Shown here: in pieces, positions 46,871 to 59,631 of the stretch
Numbering within the stretch: the first letter of the stretch is position 1
Layout of the letters: every line of letters begins with the position of its first letter
Source of the DNA: Medicago truncatula
Taxonomy: Eukaryota; Streptophyta; Magnoliopsida; Fabales; Fabaceae
Reading direction: 5' to 3'
DNA: 64,000 bases
Assembly: GCF_003473485.1 (NCBI RefSeq)
Contig: NC_053045.1
Span: 40,776,494 to 40,840,493, forward strand
The notes under the pieces: model-generated
The model's database searches: none
Told to the model about the DNA's origin: nothing
The model's input: only the letters and a program-made list of their open reading frames with translations
Program-made: the position numbers and the translations under genes

Positions 46871-47660
46871 ATTTAGAATTTCGTTTTTACTCCTACAAAA
46901 AAATGTACCTTTTATTCTTGGTAAAAATTTTTGTCAACAATTTACTCCTTGTAAAATTTTCCATCAACAATTTTAGTCCATGTAACAAAAATTTTCAGCA
47001 TTTTTTAGTTCCAAAATATGTCAATGAAAAATGTTAGAGGAACTAAAATGTGCGATTTTTTTTAATACTAAAATCGAAATGATGAATATTTATAAGGGTC
47101 ATTTACTTAATTAACTTATTCATTTATCATACGTGAATTAATATTGGATATTAACTAAGATTTATTTTATCTGACTAATGATATTGTTATTATTACTTTT
47201 TCAGTCCCAAATTATACGGTATTCTAACAAAATATGTTTGTCTCAAATTATATGTCATATTTTAATATCAATGAACATGATTATTTTTCTTTTTATTACT
47301 TTATCTTTTTTCCAATTCTTTTAATTTAAAGATATTTTTGTAAAATAGCTTATAAATTTTCTTTAATATACAACATTAACTACATTTCTTTATTTATGTG
47401 AAATTGTTAAAGTGACATACAATTGTTTTTTTTTTTTATAGGAAAAAGTGACATAATTGTTAAAGTGTGCATTTGGGTTGGTGTAGTGGTTGACTTAAGA
47501 CCTTTGAAGAGTGTTCTTCTCAACATTTTATGTTTGATTTATCTGATGTTAATTTCGATGGACTAATCTATAAAGAGTTTAACTTTTAACTTTAAATGGA
47601 AACTTGCAATGGCAGAACCACTCATTGGTTGAGATGGATCATGACCCACCCATACTTAAA

Positions 47661-47663
<3 letters not shown>
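46871..47663. other. AT-rich stretch with repeat scraps
   Basis: Segments 46915-47040 carry repeated 'actccttgtaaaattttc' and 'gtccatgtaacaaaaatttt' motifs. The part 47205-47435 ('cagtcccaaattatacggta', 'gtgaaattgttaaagtgaca') looks like a worn Stowaway copy. No gene is seen. Confidence 0.4.

Positions 47664-47732
<69 letters not shown>
47664..47732. repeat. (AT)n(GT)n microsatellite
   Basis: About 30 AT units followed by five GT units. A shorter AT run lies at about 47915-47934. The 180 bp between them has an inverted flavour ('gctagaaaaagcc' / 'ggcttctagcaa'), suggesting a small foldback whose ends seed the AT tracts. Confidence 0.95.
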
Positions 47733-47733
<1 letters not shown>

Positions 47734-48004
47734 AGATTTGCTAGAAAAAGCCTTTTGTAAATGTGTCTTTTAACAAGTTATTCTATGAGCATTTGCTAAA
47801 AGACACCAACTAATTTTTATGAAGGTGTGTTTTAGCAAAGTTATAACTAAAAAGTGAAAATCACACCTTGAGGTGTGGATTACTAAAAGATACCTTCATG
47901 GATGGCTTCTAGCAATATATATATATATATATATAAAGACACACACTTATTATATTGTTAAGTTATATATAATATGCTGCGGAAAAATTCATAATTGTAG
48001 ATCT

Positions 48005-48100
48005 TGCTTCAGCGGCTAAGCCTAACTCAATTGATATAAACGATGCATAAAACATTTAAGGTTCAAAGTTCGAATCCCAACCACCACAAAAAGAAAAGAA
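48005..48100 (+). mobile_element. tRNA-derived SINE-like element, head
   Basis: A-box-like 'ggctaagcctaactcaattg' and B-box-like 'gttcaaagttcgaatcccaa' are 35-40 bases apart, followed by an A/G-rich stretch. It is a relative of the element at 46728. Confidence 0.5.
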
Positions 48101-50839
48101 AAAACATCAACATAGCTCGAACTGGAGAACCGACGCATGTTGGTAGAATAAAAGATTTCCCTGCCACCAAGGCAACATCCTTCTAGTCTAGCTTTGACAT
48201 ATTATATAACTAACTCTATACTTCTCACCAACAAATTTTTCAATTAAAAAACATATGTGTAACATAATAAAAATTATATGATATTTCTGTTAATATTCTT
48301 AAAACACCGGTTTAAATCATATTCCAGGAACAAAAGAAACTAATAGTCACACAAATTAATATTAAAAAAAATATAAATTTATTATGTTAAAAAAATTGGT
48401 CCACCCAGAAAATTATTTTTTGCTCCGTCACTGAACCCTTGCAAGTGAATTGTGAGATTTGACTTCTTGAACTAATCAATCATACACAATCACACAAGTA
48501 CAACATGAGACGGTAAAAGACTACGTAGAAGTTTGAACATGTGCAATTTCTACTTCTCAGCGTTAATGTGTGTGAGTTTCATTTTTTTTTTTTAGGGAGT
48601 CATTTTAAAATCTTTAAAACAAAACAAGAATCTACATATATGTTGGAAATTCAAACGTCATTTTGCTAGCATTATGTTTTTTCCGGTTGTTAAGAACACA
48701 ATATGACTCTTGTCATATAAAAGAAAAGCGAGTTTCAACCAACTTTCAAATGTATTTTTGAAAACTTCTATAAAAAATAATGTATTTTAAAAACGTCTCG
48801 AAAATGCAGTTCAAATTATAGAAATTTGCATGGGTAATTGTTATCAAGAGCGTGGATTAAAATATGCAATGTCTCAATTCTTCACACTATAGAAGAGGTT
48901 TTGCCGCTAGGTTCTTTGATTAAAAAAAAAAAGTATTTTTGAAAATGATTTTGAAAGAAATATAAAGTTAGATTAAAATCAATACATTACTTTTAATAAG
49001 TTGCAAAATCTAATCGAATCAAGCTGTTTAGTCATGTCAATGCATTGGACAACATTTAGTATATGTTTTGATAAATCAACGGTACGTAGTATCAAAAAGA
49101 AGAAGATAATACGTTATCTTGCTATCTATCTTTGAATCAAAAGATGTGGTACTGGTATGCAATTGTCTAACTTTTATTATCTGATCGTACTTCAATTTGT
49201 AGTTCGCTTTGAATCTTTCATTCGGAATATTATAATAGATTCTTATGCTTCTTATACGTACATAGAGGATTTTTACTTCACCTCTAATTAACCAAATGAA
49301 CAAAAAAGCAAAATAGAAAAGTGAAAAGTTTATGTAGGGTCTTGATTTGACTCGAATATAATTTAGTAATAATTGAATAGGTCGGTAAGTATTCATTAGT
49401 TTGATACTTTACTCACGAGTTGTAAATTTAGATTCTAATTCTTTTTTTTTGTTACGGTTAAAATTTAGAGTGAAGGAATGATGTTTTGGTCTAAGTTAGA
49501 GAATATTTTAAAGTTTAAAGAACACTTGCAAATGTATTTATATATTTATATTTAATTACCTCTTTTAAGAATATTTACAGAGCGATCTATTTGAGTTGGT
49601 CTGATGATGTTGGCTTGAGACTTTGTAGTCTACTCCTTCTCAAGATCTCAGGTTTGATTCTATTCGATGTCAGTTTTGTCTCAAACCTAAGACCTCTCAA
49701 CAGAGTCGACCAATCCCAGAAGCATAAAAAAACAAAATATAGTTTATTATTACTTTTATATTTGTGTGTTGACCATTTGAATTTTCACTTTTATTTTTTA
49801 CTTTAATTAATAATCAATTAAATAAAGAATCATTTAAAAAATATATATATTATCTAGAAGTTTTTTGTTATGTGAGCTAATGGGCTACATGCAACCCATA
49901 CGAGCTCGTCTAAATGGATACCAGACTTTTTAAGAACGAGCTAAAAAACCTATTAAAATTCGGGTTCAATATCTAAGGTTTAAACCCTACAATTAATCAG
50001 ATTTGATGGGCTGATCCATACGAGTTAACCGGTTTTAAAGCTTTAGTTATTAGCAAAGTAAATGGTCGGGCAACAAAAAAAAACACGCACAAATAAAAGG
50101 ATAACTTTAAAAAAAATGTTAGAAGGGAGACTCTTTGATTAGCTAGAAAGTTGATATTTATTAGGTTGAAGTTGTATTTTGACGTTATTGATTGAAATAT
50201 GATTTTTTTGTTAATCATAAATATGCCTATTTTTTTATGTTATTGACGTCATTTACGGTTTAAATAGAGGATGCCATAAAAAATACTTACGTTTTTTAAT
50301 TAGGGATCAATTTTTAATATTAGAACAAACCTCCATTTTGATTGAGACGATCAATTTTTAATATTACCACTGTATCAAACTTGTAGTTTTTTTTTCTTGG
50401 CAAATATCAAACTTGTAATTATATCATTGAAATTGTATTTAAATTTTATGAAAACGAAAATACACATATTGTTAATAAAATCATTATTCTTTTTATTTTC
50501 TTTTTTTGATAATCAGAGTGAAATAGTTGTAGTATATATTTTTAGTAAAAAAAGTGATATCTTAAATGTGAATCTTTTGCTAGGATAGTCAATGCCATAT
50601 CTTTTTCCTCCCCGACATCCAATGGATCTGAGTAGAAAGGTCACTAAAAATAGATTTTGTAAAAAAATAAATAAAGATCAAGGCTTTTTTATTTTGATAG
50701 AAAAATATCAATGCTTTTGTTAAAGGAAGCAACATGGTAGAGTATAAATGGGATCAAATCAATACGTGCGGTTGTCGACATGCAGTAAAAGGGATTTTTT
50801 TTTCTTCCACAGAACAGTAAAAAGGCTAAAAAGAGTCTT
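48101..50839. other. AT-rich intergenic stretch, no gene seen
   Basis: There are short open frames on both strands, including 106 codons at 49076-49396 (minus), but none shows a domain or codon pattern I trust. The part 49590-49720 ('atttgagttggtctgatga', 'caggtttgattctattcg') looks like a worn SINE head. Confidence 0.35.
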
Positions 50840-50950
50840 GGACATACATAGCTCACTTGCTAATGACACTGTAATATGCAGGTATCGGCGTTCAAACCTC
50901 ATATATTTAATTTATTCATCTTATAAGTGAATTTTAGCTATTAAACCACA
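50840..50950 (+). mobile_element. SINE-like fragment
   Basis: A piece with the B-box-like 'ggcgttcaaacctcatatat' and the 3' part 'atttaatttattcatctta', 'gtgaattttagctatta', matching the tail pattern of the SINE-like element at 46728. A short duplicate of 'gacactgtaatatgca' occurs at 50861 and 50985. Confidence 0.45.
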
Positions 50951-51109
50951 TGAGGAAAAAATGAAAAGGCTAAAAACAACTCATGACACTGTAATATGCA
51001 AGTAGTTATGTTAATAGATCAATTCAAATAAGTTGAAGTGTAATGGACAATTAAAGTTTTTTTTCTTTTTACAATGTAATGGATAGTTAAAGTTGTTCAT
51101 TTAAATAGA

Positions 51110-51365
51110 AATTTTTTCCATTTTAAAATAAATGTCAAAGTCAATCACTTTACATATGACAATGTACAACTTTGATCGTTAATATATTTAATTATCTAAA
51201 GTAAAAAATTATAAAATTTAATTTTTTGAAAATATCTATCGAAACAAATCAAACAACATCCTACATACTTACATTTGTATTTACATATTAGTTAAAAAAT
51301 ATGATCAAAACAAGTCAAGTGAATAGAGCATATTACAAAATATGTATTTTAAAATGGAGGGTGTA
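51110..51365. mobile_element. Stowaway-like MITE, diverged
   Basis: The left end 'ccattttaaaataaatgtc' and the right end 'tattttaaaatggagggtgt' are inverted, with an AT-rich centre. It belongs to the 'ttttaaaata' subgroup also seen at 59632-59861. The TA flank on the right is doubtful. Confidence 0.5.
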
Positions 51366-51689
51366 ATTGTTTGGTCTCGCACGACCATATTTAATTGAAT
51401 ATTAGCAACCATAATCACTATTGATGTCCTCGTGGGTTTAGTTCAGTTGGTATGAACAATACATAAAGAGGAGTGATATTTGTACATCCAATTCTTGACA
51501 ACTCTTTTGACAATCACTTTTCCTCTCTTTTTATTGGATAAAAACAATAGAGAGAGAAAGAAGAAGAGAGAGAATAAAACTACATGTGAATATGAGAGAG
51601 ATGATTGTTTCAAAAGTTGTCAAGAAATAGTGGTACAAATATCATTTCTTTACCAAAAATGGAATATTAGCGCCATAGCCAATGCTCTC

Positions 51690-51890
51690 GACGCAAACAA
51701 CTACGCACTATGCAGTCTTTGCTTTGGAAATATTTCGTCAAACATAACTTTGTTTGTGATCAAGCTTTGAAAACTCGTGATACAAGGTTTTGTAGTTGTG
51801 TCAGAATTTTCCACTCTTGTTTGTTTAACATCGCTACAATAAAAGCAGCGAGGTCAATGAACCCCCTTCCGCCGTGATTTTTATGGACAT
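51690..51890 (-). pseudogene. LINE ORF2 C-terminal fragment
   Basis: The minus strand reads KNHGGRGFIDLAAFIVAMLN, then KQEWKILTQLQNLVSRVFKA. After a stop comes KYFQSKD in a shifted frame. This is the region after the reverse transcriptase in plant L1-type elements, whose usual form is GGLGFRDL..FN.ALLAKQ.WR...LV.R..KAKYFP. It is a short, isolated and broken piece. Confidence 0.7.
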
Positions 51891-52708
51891 AAAACTTATC
51901 CCTATACAACTGGTGAATGCCTCTATTAGAAGAACCACCACGTGTCCACTACAATGAGTTCATCATTTTTTTTAATTGTATCTATAAAAATTGATGAGAG
52001 AAAAAATATGCTCATAACATATAACGGGATTGGCTCTAACGTAGTATTGATTTTATCACCACATCTGTTTCTATCTTCAGAGGTGGAGCTAGGAAAAAAA
52101 AAAGGTTGGATGGACACTAAAATAAGCCATATTATATAATCACAAAATTTAAGTTGGTTTTTCACATTGATTTCTTTTTGTTGTTGTATAGTACATTTTT
52201 ATTATTATTTTTATCGTAAATTTCTTTTTTGCTTTTCCTTTATTTATCGTTTTCTTTTTATTTTTTTCATTTTTTTTTTGTATTGACTTTGAATTTATAT
52301 TATATCGATTTAGTCTATCAATTTGATGAAAGAATATCGTTCATTTTTGTAAAAAAAATAAAATTAAACTCTCAATTTTTTTCTCTCCATCATCTCTAAT
52401 TTTATCCTTCCAACAATCTCTAATTTTCATAACAAAATAAATAAATAAAAAATTGGGATATTTGCGATCCTGCAAGGACATTGGAAGCTTGTCGGATGAG
52501 AGAATAGCGGTGATCCACGTGCCTGCCAAAAATCATGTTTGACTATGTCAATCTAAATCTAAAAATCCCTCGAGTGGTTAATTTAATTTAATATTCAACA
52601 ATATTACAATAAAATAATAATAAAATTAATAATATTGTGTGGGTAACAATTAACATAACAAGAGAAGAAGTTAAGATTTGTGATTTTGTGCAAGTTAGGT
52701 TGGTTTCA
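51891..52708. other. Promoter-side region of the C2-domain gene
   Basis: T-rich and A-rich low-complexity DNA, with no recognised gene. The last 150 bases probably hold the promoter and leader of the C2 gene. An in-frame ATG at 52637 would add 24 residues that have no counterpart in the family, so it is more likely untranslated leader. Confidence 0.4.
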
Positions 52709-53733
52709 ATGGCAAACATTCTAGGTCTTATCAGACTTCGTATCAAAAAAGGCACTAATCTCATACCTCATGATTCTCGTACAAGTGACCCTTATGTTCT
52801 TGTCACCATGGAAGAACAGGTTAGTTAGCTAGATGCTATTTGTATTTTTATTTTATTTTATTTTATTTCATATTTGAAATATTAACCAAATCATTATTTC
52901 ATGTTGATGTTTAAAAACTAATTGAAATACAGATTGCATGTTAACATAATTAATCACATAAAGTTGAACTAAGTTCTTTATTTTTTAATTGGTATAGTAA
53001 ATATAAATCTCTGATTAATTTAACTTTTTTGTCACTGTTATGATATGTTACTATAAATAATAAATGGTGCAGACACTGAAGACTGCTGTTGTGAATGATA
53101 ACTGCCATCCTGAATGGAATGAAGAACTGACACTTTATATTAAAGATGTTAACACACCAATACATCTGGTCAGTACTCAAACTCCAACTTTTTTTAAGTT
53201 GCAGAAGAATTTTTTTCAAAGAGAAAATAAATAAATAAATAATGTAGCTTAACTAATGGTTTAAATCATGGTACTGTTGTGCTCACATTGCGATCTTTGA
53301 TATCAATGAGAATCACAAACAAATACGGCTGATGCATTGTAGTCGCGGAGACATAAAAAGTCTTGATGTTGTAGCCTAATATTAAATTGTTGGCGGTATT
53401 GAATTTTGTTTTTCTCTTCAGATAGTTTGCGACAAAGACACTTTCACTGTGGACGACAAAATGGGCGAAGCTGATATAGACATAAAACCATATCTTCAAT
53501 GTGTGAAGATGGGGTTGAGCGATCTCCCAGATGGACATGTAGTCAAGACTGTTCAACCAGATACGACTAATTGCCTAGCCGAAGAGAGTAGCTGCGTATG
53601 GAGAGATGGAAAAGTCGTCCAAGAGATGAGTTTAAGATTGAGAAATGTTGAGTCTGGTGAAGTACTCGTCGAAATTGAGTGGATTGATGTTACAGATTCC
53701 GAAGGCAAAGGCTTATCTGAGCTTGAGTTTTAG
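52709..53733 (+). CDS. C2-domain protein of the CAR (ABA-related) family
   Basis: Three exons, 52709-52819, 53073-53168 and 53422-53733, all in phase 0 with GT-AG introns. The product is 172 residues, within the CAR range (about 165-185). The C2 domain fills the first 95 residues: LGLIRLRIKKGTNL, DSRTSDPYVLV (Ca-loop Asp residues), HPEWNEELTL, then VCDKDTFTVDDKMGEADIDI. After it come the CAR-specific parts: KPYLQCVKMGLSDLPDGHVV, NCLAEESSCVWRDGKVVQEM, LRLRNVESGEVLVEIEWIDV. CAR proteins bind acidic membrane lipids with Ca2+ and recruit PYR/PYL abscisic acid receptors to the plasma membrane. Which CAR orthologue this is cannot be told here. The start MANILG aligns with the start of family members. 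Confidence 0.93.
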
Positions 53734-54731
53734 GTGTACTTGCCTTCTCTAACTTTATGCATTAGTACTTTTATTGTGTGACTGTTTTGTATCATCATAA
53801 GCTGAAGTTACTATGTAAGATTGTCTCCTTAATCTTAATTTGATACTGATGTCAAATTCACTGAAGAGAAGGTTCATGAAATACATACACTGAACTACAC
53901 TATCAGATTCAATTTCAAATGTGGATTATAAAACGAATTTCACTCAAAATATACAAGAATCTTCCCCTTACATTTAGCTCACCATTTTTCACAATATGAC
54001 GATAATTTTGAAATAAGATTCATATTTTCAGACTCATTTTAGTCAAGTTTGAATACTCACCACTACCAGATAAAATTTTCTACAATTATTTTCTTTCCTC
54101 GCCATTTCCAAACAAGAAACATTATCCAAGAAAGTTCGGATTCTTTACTACTCAGACCAACAAGCGTCTACGTAACTTGTCTTGATAGATGAATAGGTTC
54201 AATCATATACAATAATAAAGTAAAATATTTTTTTTGAAAATTTTAAATTTATTTTTGTGTAGGTTGCCTCCATTTTACAAATTTCTTGACACCACTATCT
54301 GGTAGATATTACGTCGTTCTCCCAGAAACGCTCAAAATTTCTTGTGATTTCAGACACTGCTAGCTCAACTTTCTGCTAGAAGTTGTTTTGGTTCTTCAAC
54401 TGACACTAGCCACAAACATGGTCAATTATGTTTAATCAATCATATGAGTATAATGACAAAATTGCTATAAGTTTTTTGTCACGTTTTAGATACAGAAGAA
54501 ATCTGCAAGAATATACCAGGCACACATTTTACTCACAAAAATATCACATGGAACTAATGACAAAAATAATTAGCATATAGACAAAAAGAACAACAAAAAT
54601 CTTAGAGATATTTATTTTTTGTTCCTGTTATATTGGATTTGTAAGGTTATGGTTTATGCTACTGCATTCACCTTATCTCTTAAAGCTTGGTTATAATTCA
54701 AATAAAGCAAGAGCGGCAAAGAAATTAAACA
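53734..54731. other. Intergenic stretch between the C2 and phosphohexomutase genes
   Basis: It contains the 3' region of the C2 gene and the promoter of the next gene on the same strand. No further gene, repeat or clear TATA box is recognised. Confidence 0.4.
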
Positions 54732-57700
54732 ATGGCTGCTTCTACTTCACCAAACTTCTCAACATCTTTGCACAGAAATATAAAGAAAACATACTATCAT
54801 TCTTTGCTAGGAAATAGTATATCTTTGCAAACCAAACTTGGTTTCGCATCTTCTGTGCCGTTCAATAAATCTGTAATAAGTGTGAAATGTTATGGAACTG
54901 CAAAGTATGATGAGGTAGTGGTGGATGAAGAATTGGACAAGATTAGGAGACTTCAGAATGGTTCGGATGTTAGAGGAGTTGCATTGGAAGGCGAGAAAGG
55001 AAGAACGGTCGACCTTACTCCACCTGCTGTTGAGGCAATATCAGAGAGTTTTGGGGAGTGGGTTATCAATGGTTTAGAGAAGGAAAAAGGATATCCTGTT
55101 GAGAATGTGAGTGTGTCTCTTGGACGTGACCCTCGAGTTACAGGGTCGAAATTGAGCGTTGCAGTGTTTGCCGGTCTTGCTCGTGCTGGTTGTATGGTGT
55201 TCGATATGGGACTAGCTACCACGCCCGCTTGTTTCATGAGCACATTGTTGCCTCCATTTGTCTATGATGCTTCAATAATGGTAGGTTACATAAAACTTGC
55301 TAGTTCAAAATTACTATACATAAGTGCTTATTCAATACGCGTTTAACTAAGTTATTTTTCAACAGATGACGGCATCTCATTTGCCTTACACACGTAATGG
55401 TTTGAAATTTTTCACAAAGAGAGGGGGGCTTACTTCACTGGAGGTAGAAGAAGTATGTGACAAGGCTGCTCGTAAATATGCAAATAGATTGGCCAGAGTG
55501 TCTACTCTGCTTAAAGTTCTTCCAACAAAAGTTGATTTCATGAGTGCTTATTCAAAGCACCTAAGAGAAATCATCAAGGAGCGAATAAGTCATCCTTTGC
55601 ATTATGAAACTCCGCTTAAGGGATTTCAGGTTTGACTAATATATCTACGCATTTCTTGTTTGTTTGTTACATATGCTTCTATTTGGTATCTTCTAAATCA
55701 CCCTTGCCTTATCCCCTATTCAATATATTAAGATCTGAGGAATTACGACATTTATGATAGGTATTTTAAAAATTGAATCGAACAGTTTAACTAGTTGAGC
55801 CATGAATTAGCAATGCCTGCACCATGGTTATTTGAATGGTTTGGTCAGTCGTACTTTCGTTCCGGTTCTAGCCATTTAAAGCTGTTTAACCATGACTCAG
55901 ACGGTTCAATGGACTGAACCATGAATTGACCCTATTTACGGTTCAGTTATTTGAGCGATTTGATCACAGTTTTGTTCTGGCTCTAGCATTTTAAACATGA
56001 CCTAGGGGTCTCGCTGGTTGGATGTTCGGTTTGTTTTTTAAAACATTATTTAGGACACATACATCTATCTCCACTCACTCACAGAAAAGGAAATTTGAAA
56101 TAATCTTGCAATAATTATGAGTCTTTTATAAACAGGTTTTCGCATAAACTAAAACTAGCTTATGTATCTCAATCTTTTGAGAAGCTCTCTCATTTAACTT
56201 ATGCATAAATACATATGATCTTATATGGATTTTTGCAGGTAAAAGACTATAACTTATTTTTAACTGATAAGCTGGCATAAGGCATAAGTTAGAAGCTAAT
56301 CTAAACTAGGCCTAACTGAAATTTTGAAGAGAGGTTAGATGCATGCTTAATGTTTGCATTCTTATTTGATAATAATGTATGCAAAAGACAATATTTGAAT
56401 ACCAATTTTTGAGTTCTGCAGAATATAGAGAGAATCCAAAAAAAATGACCTATGATGTGCTGTATTCAAAATGAATTCTTCACCCTCTATTCTCATTGAA
56501 AATTATGCTTGAAAATTTTACACTTCAATTACAAGTAATGAAATAGAATCTTCTACAGATAATAGTGAATGCTGGAAACGGTTCAGGAGGATTCTTCACA
56601 TATGATGTCTTAGACAAGCTTGGTGCAGATACCTTTGGCTCTCTGCATCTCAAACCTGATGGCATGTTTCCTAATCACATTCCCAATCCTGAGGACAAAA
56701 TTGCCATGGCAATGACCAGAGAAGCAGTGTTAGAAAACTCAGCTGATCTCGGAATAGTCTTTGATACCGATGTGGACAGAAGTGGCGTGGTTGATAACAA
56801 AGGGAATCCAATAAATGGTGACAAACTCATTGCCCTCATGTCTGCCATTGTACTGAAAGAAAATCCAGAATCAACCATAGTGACCGATGCTCGTACGAGT
56901 ATGTCGCTGACTAAGTTTATAACTGATAGAGGCGGTCACCATTGCCTCTATCGCGTTGGTTACCGAAATGTCATTGATAAAGGAGTTCAGCTTAACAAGG
57001 ATGGAATTGAAACACATCTTATGATGGAAACTTCTGGTCATGGTGCTTTGAAAGAAAACCATTTCCTTGATGATGGTTAGTTAGTTAGTTAAAATTCATG
57101 TTCATGCATGTTTTGTATGTTGAATGTTTTATGGATCATTCCATTGATTATGTTTCCGTATTTATATAATGAAGGGGCCTACATGGTGGTGAAAATTATA
57201 ATTGAAATGGTAAGAATGAAGCTTGGTGGATCAGATGAAGGGATTGGTAGTCTTATTAAAGATCTTGAAGAGCCTTATGAATCAGTAGAACTAAGGATAA
57301 ATATCATTTCTGAACCTCGAAATGCTAAAGCAAAAGGATCGGAGGCACTCGAAACATTTCGAAACTACATCGAGGTATGTCTTAAAACCAACTAAACTTC
57401 AACTAGCTTTGATTTCTTTTAAGTGCTAGAGAGTAAATTAAGGGTTGATAGTTAACAGTATCCACAATTTTTTATGTACGTGTATATAATATCAATCATC
57501 GATTTCATCGATATTTGACGTTACTTACTTTAATTCTAGTCACATTCCTACATATTTTGAACACATTGTGGTCATTAAAAATGTGGAGTTATTTTTGTTG
57601 CTATACAGGAAGGGAGGCTTAAAGGGTGGGAGTTAGACTCATGCGGTGATTGTTGGGTGAGTGAAGGGTGCCTTGTTGATACGAATGACACCCCGACTCA

Positions 57701-58265
57701 CATTGATGCTCAAATGTACAGGTGAGAAGCAAGCTATTACATAATACTCCCTCCGCGTCTACTTATAAGCACATTTTGGGGAGGAAATTTCTCCTTAAAT
57801 ATAAGGACTTTTTCATAGTTCTAGACGCATTTATTTTTTACAAAAAGGGACAGAGGGAGTATTCTAGGAGCTCAACAAATTTGATTTTATATTTCTATGT
57901 TTTGTTCATGAAAACTGACTTTATTGTGGCAAATTTAGGGCAAAAGTATCAAACAATGAACATGGACAACATGGTTGGGTACATATGAGGCAGAGTATAC
58001 ACAATCCAAACATTGCTGTGAACCTGCAATCATCTGCTCAAGGAGGTTGCTTGTCTATGGCAAGAGCTTTCAGAGATGAGTATGTCACATTGTTGCCACT
58101 CTGATTTAATATTCTAAATGCATTTATTAGAGGCATGATGATTTTGGTAGCTTATATATCCTTTTATTCAATTATTATTGCAGTTTTCTCAAAGCAAGTG
58201 GAGTTGATGCATTCCTAGACATTACTCAAATTGATAAGTTTGTAGAAAATGGCCCATTAGCCTGA
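54732..58265 (+). CDS. Plastid-type phosphoglucomutase/phosphomannomutase family enzyme
   Basis: Seven exons: 54732-55280, 55366-55629, 56559-57075, 57175-57374, 57609-57721, 57939-58079 and 58184-58265. All introns are GT-AG and the phases close. The product is 621 residues. Residues 1-55 are Ser-rich and poor in acidic residues, like a chloroplast transit peptide. Then come the alpha-D-phosphohexomutase domains. The active serine loop is TASHLP (Ser187; exon 2 starts here). The metal loop is DTDVDR (about 339-344; the family form is DGDxDR). The sugar loop is METSGHGALKEN (about 426-437, family GE.SGH/E). The phosphate end is near NLQSSAQGG. The enzyme would move phosphate between C1 and C6 of a hexose. 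The substrate is uncertain: the group related to Arabidopsis At1g70820 is annotated only by similarity. The Gly-to-Thr change in the metal loop is worth noting. Confidence 0.92.
56140..56310. mobile_element. MITE-like remnant in intron 2 of the phosphohexomutase gene
   Basis: It carries 'aaaactagcttatgtatctc', 'cttatgcataaatac', 'ctgataagctggcataagg' and related 'gcttat'/'ataagc' motifs, like the MITE in the calcyclin-binding gene intron (11008-11232). The ends are worn. Just before it, 55790-56000 has repeated 'ggttca'/'tgaaccatgaattg' motifs of unknown origin. Confidence 0.4.
57747..57859. mobile_element. Small Stowaway MITE (113 bp) in intron 5
   Basis: The ends CTCCCTCCGCGTCTACTTAT and its imperfect inverse ('gggacagagggag') are flanked by TA on each side (57745-57746 and 57860-57861). 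It lies inside intron 5 of the phosphohexomutase gene. It belongs to the 'cttataagcacatttt' subgroup, different from the copies at 39497 and 61871. Confidence 0.8.
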
Positions 58266-59631
58266 TTTACAATATGCAAGGTTACAAGATTAGATTCAGA
58301 GAATGATTGATTCTCATTATTAGCTTCTGTAAGAAAGAAATAGGAGAAGAATGATTTTGTGTTATTATTTCTTTCTCTACATGAACATGTATATATACAC
58401 CATTCTCATACAAATAGATTAATGTCTGCCTAAACTAGTAATAATCCCAACATATAATGAGTTTGAATACTCCATCCTGTCTCATATGTCAACAAAAGTA
58501 ACTACTTTCAAATCTCATTTAGTCTAATTTAATTTTCTAAGAGTAATAAAAAAATGTAATTTTATTTTCTGAATTACCCCTCACGGAAACTTGTTCCCTA
58601 AGAATAAAGAGTTACATATATATAAGATTAGATTACTTCAGATTAAACTCTTGTTTCGGACCGGCCAAATCCCAATCCTAATGGATCCTTCACCCCAAAG
58701 AGGCCAAATCATCTCCCTGTGATTAAAATGAAACTGTGATCCATGAATCATGTAGGGATTCAAGCAACCGAAAAACCATCTCAAAATTTCACGCTCCTTA
58801 CACTTCACCTATATAAAGTTTTGGCCTCAGGAAAAGGTACATTCTCTATTCTGGTTAAACCATTGGCTTTCCTATAATCCTCACTTACGTGAGTGTTGTA
58901 GTCTTTGTCGGTACATCACCCCTTGTGGAGTAGCAATGCCATACTCCGCCTTAACCAACTAGTTTCGGCCGACGTCATCAGTCCACTCTAGATCAACAGA
59001 CCCCTTCTAATGAAATGGGTGACTTTGTTACTCAAACACTATTTGGTCTTAGGAAGGTACATATGCAATGCAGATATTATTGTTCAGTAGTGGATCCCTT
59101 ATAATGGTCATAAACTTCAATGTGATTGGACCTTGCATGAAATAATGGACTGGAAGCAAGCAAGAGCCTTAATTGGCACTGAAATTGGTGTGTTCTAGGA
59201 ATAGGTAATTTTATTTTGCATTCATTCATAATCAGTTCCTTACAGATCCTTTAAGGCAAAACCAATGTTCAATTATAAGTAGAAAAACAAGTTTTTTCTT
59301 TCCTTTAAGCATATATACACGAATCCTCCATTTGATTTTATACAAGCTCAATGTGTTTGATAAGTTAACACCTAATCAACAAAGAGTTTTACACGAAAAT
59401 TATTACTACATTCACATTGTTGTGTTTATTAGCTATATCTAGCTCCTAGAGTCTAGTTATTTCAGACAGCTTCTGTATCTGTCATTGTTGCAATTGGCTG
59501 GTTATTTTCATAGGTAGTTTTAACTAATTGTCTTGTCATGTCAGTTATTTAGTTATGATGGTCCTCCATAAATAAGATTGTTCTATTTTTTTCTTATTTT
59601 TATACAACCATAAATAAGATTGTTATGAGTA
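58266..59631. other. Intergenic stretch with an LTR-like remnant (58640-59010)
   Basis: The part 58640-59010 has GC-richer sequence such as 'ttcacctatataaagttttg' (TATA-like) and, about 100-200 bases later, 'tttgtcggtacatcacccc' and 'gtttcggccgacgtcatcag'. The order TATA, then a 'gtacnncacccc' block, resembles the R/U5 part of plant gypsy LTRs and the piece at 42540. No coding domain adjoins it. Confidence 0.4.

Noticed and set aside
49076-49396. A 106-codon open frame on the minus strand
   Set aside because: Composition is that of AT-rich non-coding DNA (many Ile, Tyr, Lys and Asn), with no domain and no supporting context.
52637-52708. Upstream in-frame ATG of the C2 gene
   Set aside because: CAR proteins begin close to the C2 domain. 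The added 24 residues have no counterpart, and the second ATG matches the family start.
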